Source: an uncultured Gammaproteobacteria bacterium (GTDB taxonomy: Bacteria; Pseudomonadota; Gammaproteobacteria; Pseudomonadales; Azotimanducaceae_A). From it: a DNA stretch of 5,403 bases. A program made the position numbers and the translations under genes. The DNA is taken from assembly GCA_913041025.1 (NCBI GenBank), contig CAJWGQ010000184.1:1-5403 (forward strand). Direction: 5' to 3'. Shown piece by piece: positions 5,251 to 5,403 of the stretch; position 1 is the first letter of the stretch; each line of letters begins with the position of its first letter. The notes beneath the pieces are model-generated. The model made no database searches. It was not told where the DNA came from and worked only from the letters and a program-made list of their open reading frames with translations.

Positions 5251-5303
5251 AACGGATGAATGAACTATTAAAATCGAGCCTCGAGCTCGCTGTCTTCGCT
5301 CAT
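5251..5303 (+). repeat. 53-bp direct repeat, copy 2, with a 46-aa chimeric frame
   Basis: The second copy of AACGG plus the first 16 codons of the TPR gene, starting 7 nt after that gene's stop and exactly 1575 bp (525 codons) from copy 1. From its ATG at 5256 the frame runs to TAG 5394-5396, giving 46 aa: MNELLKSSLELAVFAH, then FLSPPEISSFKETT and an unrecognised tail. The original ribosome site was not copied, so translation would depend on coupling to the TPR stop 12 nt upstream. I regard it as a duplication scar rather than a designed gene. Similarity ends exactly at CAT 5301-5303, which is a minus-strand start codon. Confidence 0.95.
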
Positions 5304-5318
5304 TTTTTGTCTCCTCCC
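5268..5318 (-). promoter_or_regulatory. Minus-strand ribosome site and start codon leading into the repeat
   Basis: On the minus strand GGGAGGAG (5318 to 5311) lies 7 nt before ATG (5303 to 5301). This ATG overlaps the TGA of the partial gene at the right edge as ATGA, a typical coupled operon junction. The frame reads MSEDSELEARF and stops at TAA 5268-5270, because it runs into the antisense of the TPR 5' copy. It looks like the beginning of a gene whose body was replaced by the repeat, although the ATG itself belongs to the repeat. Confidence 0.4.
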
Positions 5319-5403
5319 GAAATCAGTTCCTTCAAAGAGACAACGATGTTGAAGTATTTCTCATTACCCGCTATGACCGAAGGGATTGAGATGTAGCCGG
5401 TGG
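5300..5403 (-). CDS. C-terminal end of an unrecognised minus-strand gene (partial)
   Basis: The frame is open from the right edge for 33 codons: TGYISIPSVIAGNEKYF, then NIVVSLKELISGGDKK, and TGA at 5302-5300. The alternation of hydrophobic and polar residues (YISIPSV, FNIVVSL) looks like real beta-strand-rich coding sequence, while the two other minus-strand frames here are closed. The last bases before the stop form a strong ribosome site for the ATG that overlaps the stop, supporting a true operon in this direction. The TGA uses bases of the 53-bp repeat, so the natural C-terminus may have been longer. No family recognised. It converges on the TPR gene. Confidence 0.42.
   Translation of the reverse strand, partial: TGYISIPSVIAGNEKYFNIVVSLKELISGGDKK

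Noticed and set aside
5256..5396. 46-aa plus-strand frame as a genuine small gene
   Set aside because: Its start is a copied TPR 5' end without the ribosome site, its tail is unrecognised, and the opposite strand has the better coding evidence.

Overview
The window looks like an accessory chromosomal segment of an AT-leaning Gammaproteobacterium, probably marine. This rests on the style of the proteins: short single-anchor membrane proteins of the 'GLIFVGLEMRQSQ' type, a PaaI-like hotdog protein, a TPR protein ending in a 2-oxoglutarate oxygenase domain, and a ribbon-helix-helix fragment. There is no rRNA, tRNA, CRISPR array, transposase or integrase. The taxonomic guess is inference.

Left part (1-1568, + strand): three tandem paralogous genes (155, 155 and 151 aa) sit 3 nt apart, clearly as one transcript, each with an N-terminal membrane segment and two conserved cysteines. 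The stop of the third overlaps the start of a 38-aa piece of a ribbon-helix-helix protein that ends before its second helix. A strong palindrome lies inside that piece.

Middle (about 1570-3250, - strand): a hotdog thioesterase-like gene, a broken small-multidrug-resistance (SMR) transporter gene that keeps only its N-terminal part, a signal-peptide-bearing protein with a GNAT-like body, and a possible 47-aa secreted peptide. The plus and minus genes converge near 1570-1620. About 430 bases (3247-3680) then hold no convincing gene, only a candidate promoter.

Right part (3681-5403): a 520-aa protein combines about seven TPR repeats with a C-terminal 2OG-Fe(II) oxygenase-like domain. Seven bases after its stop, the first 53 bases of its own 5' end occur again (one synonymous difference). 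That second copy ends exactly at a minus-strand ATG with an excellent Shine-Dalgarno sequence, beside the C-terminal end of a minus-strand gene that leaves the window.

The recurring theme is N-terminal gene pieces without their C-termini (RHH, SMR, possibly the secreted peptide, and the TPR 5' copy), plus short DNA duplications around start codons. This fits a rearrangement-prone locus. The least explained gene set is the triplet of coupled membrane-anchored paralogs.
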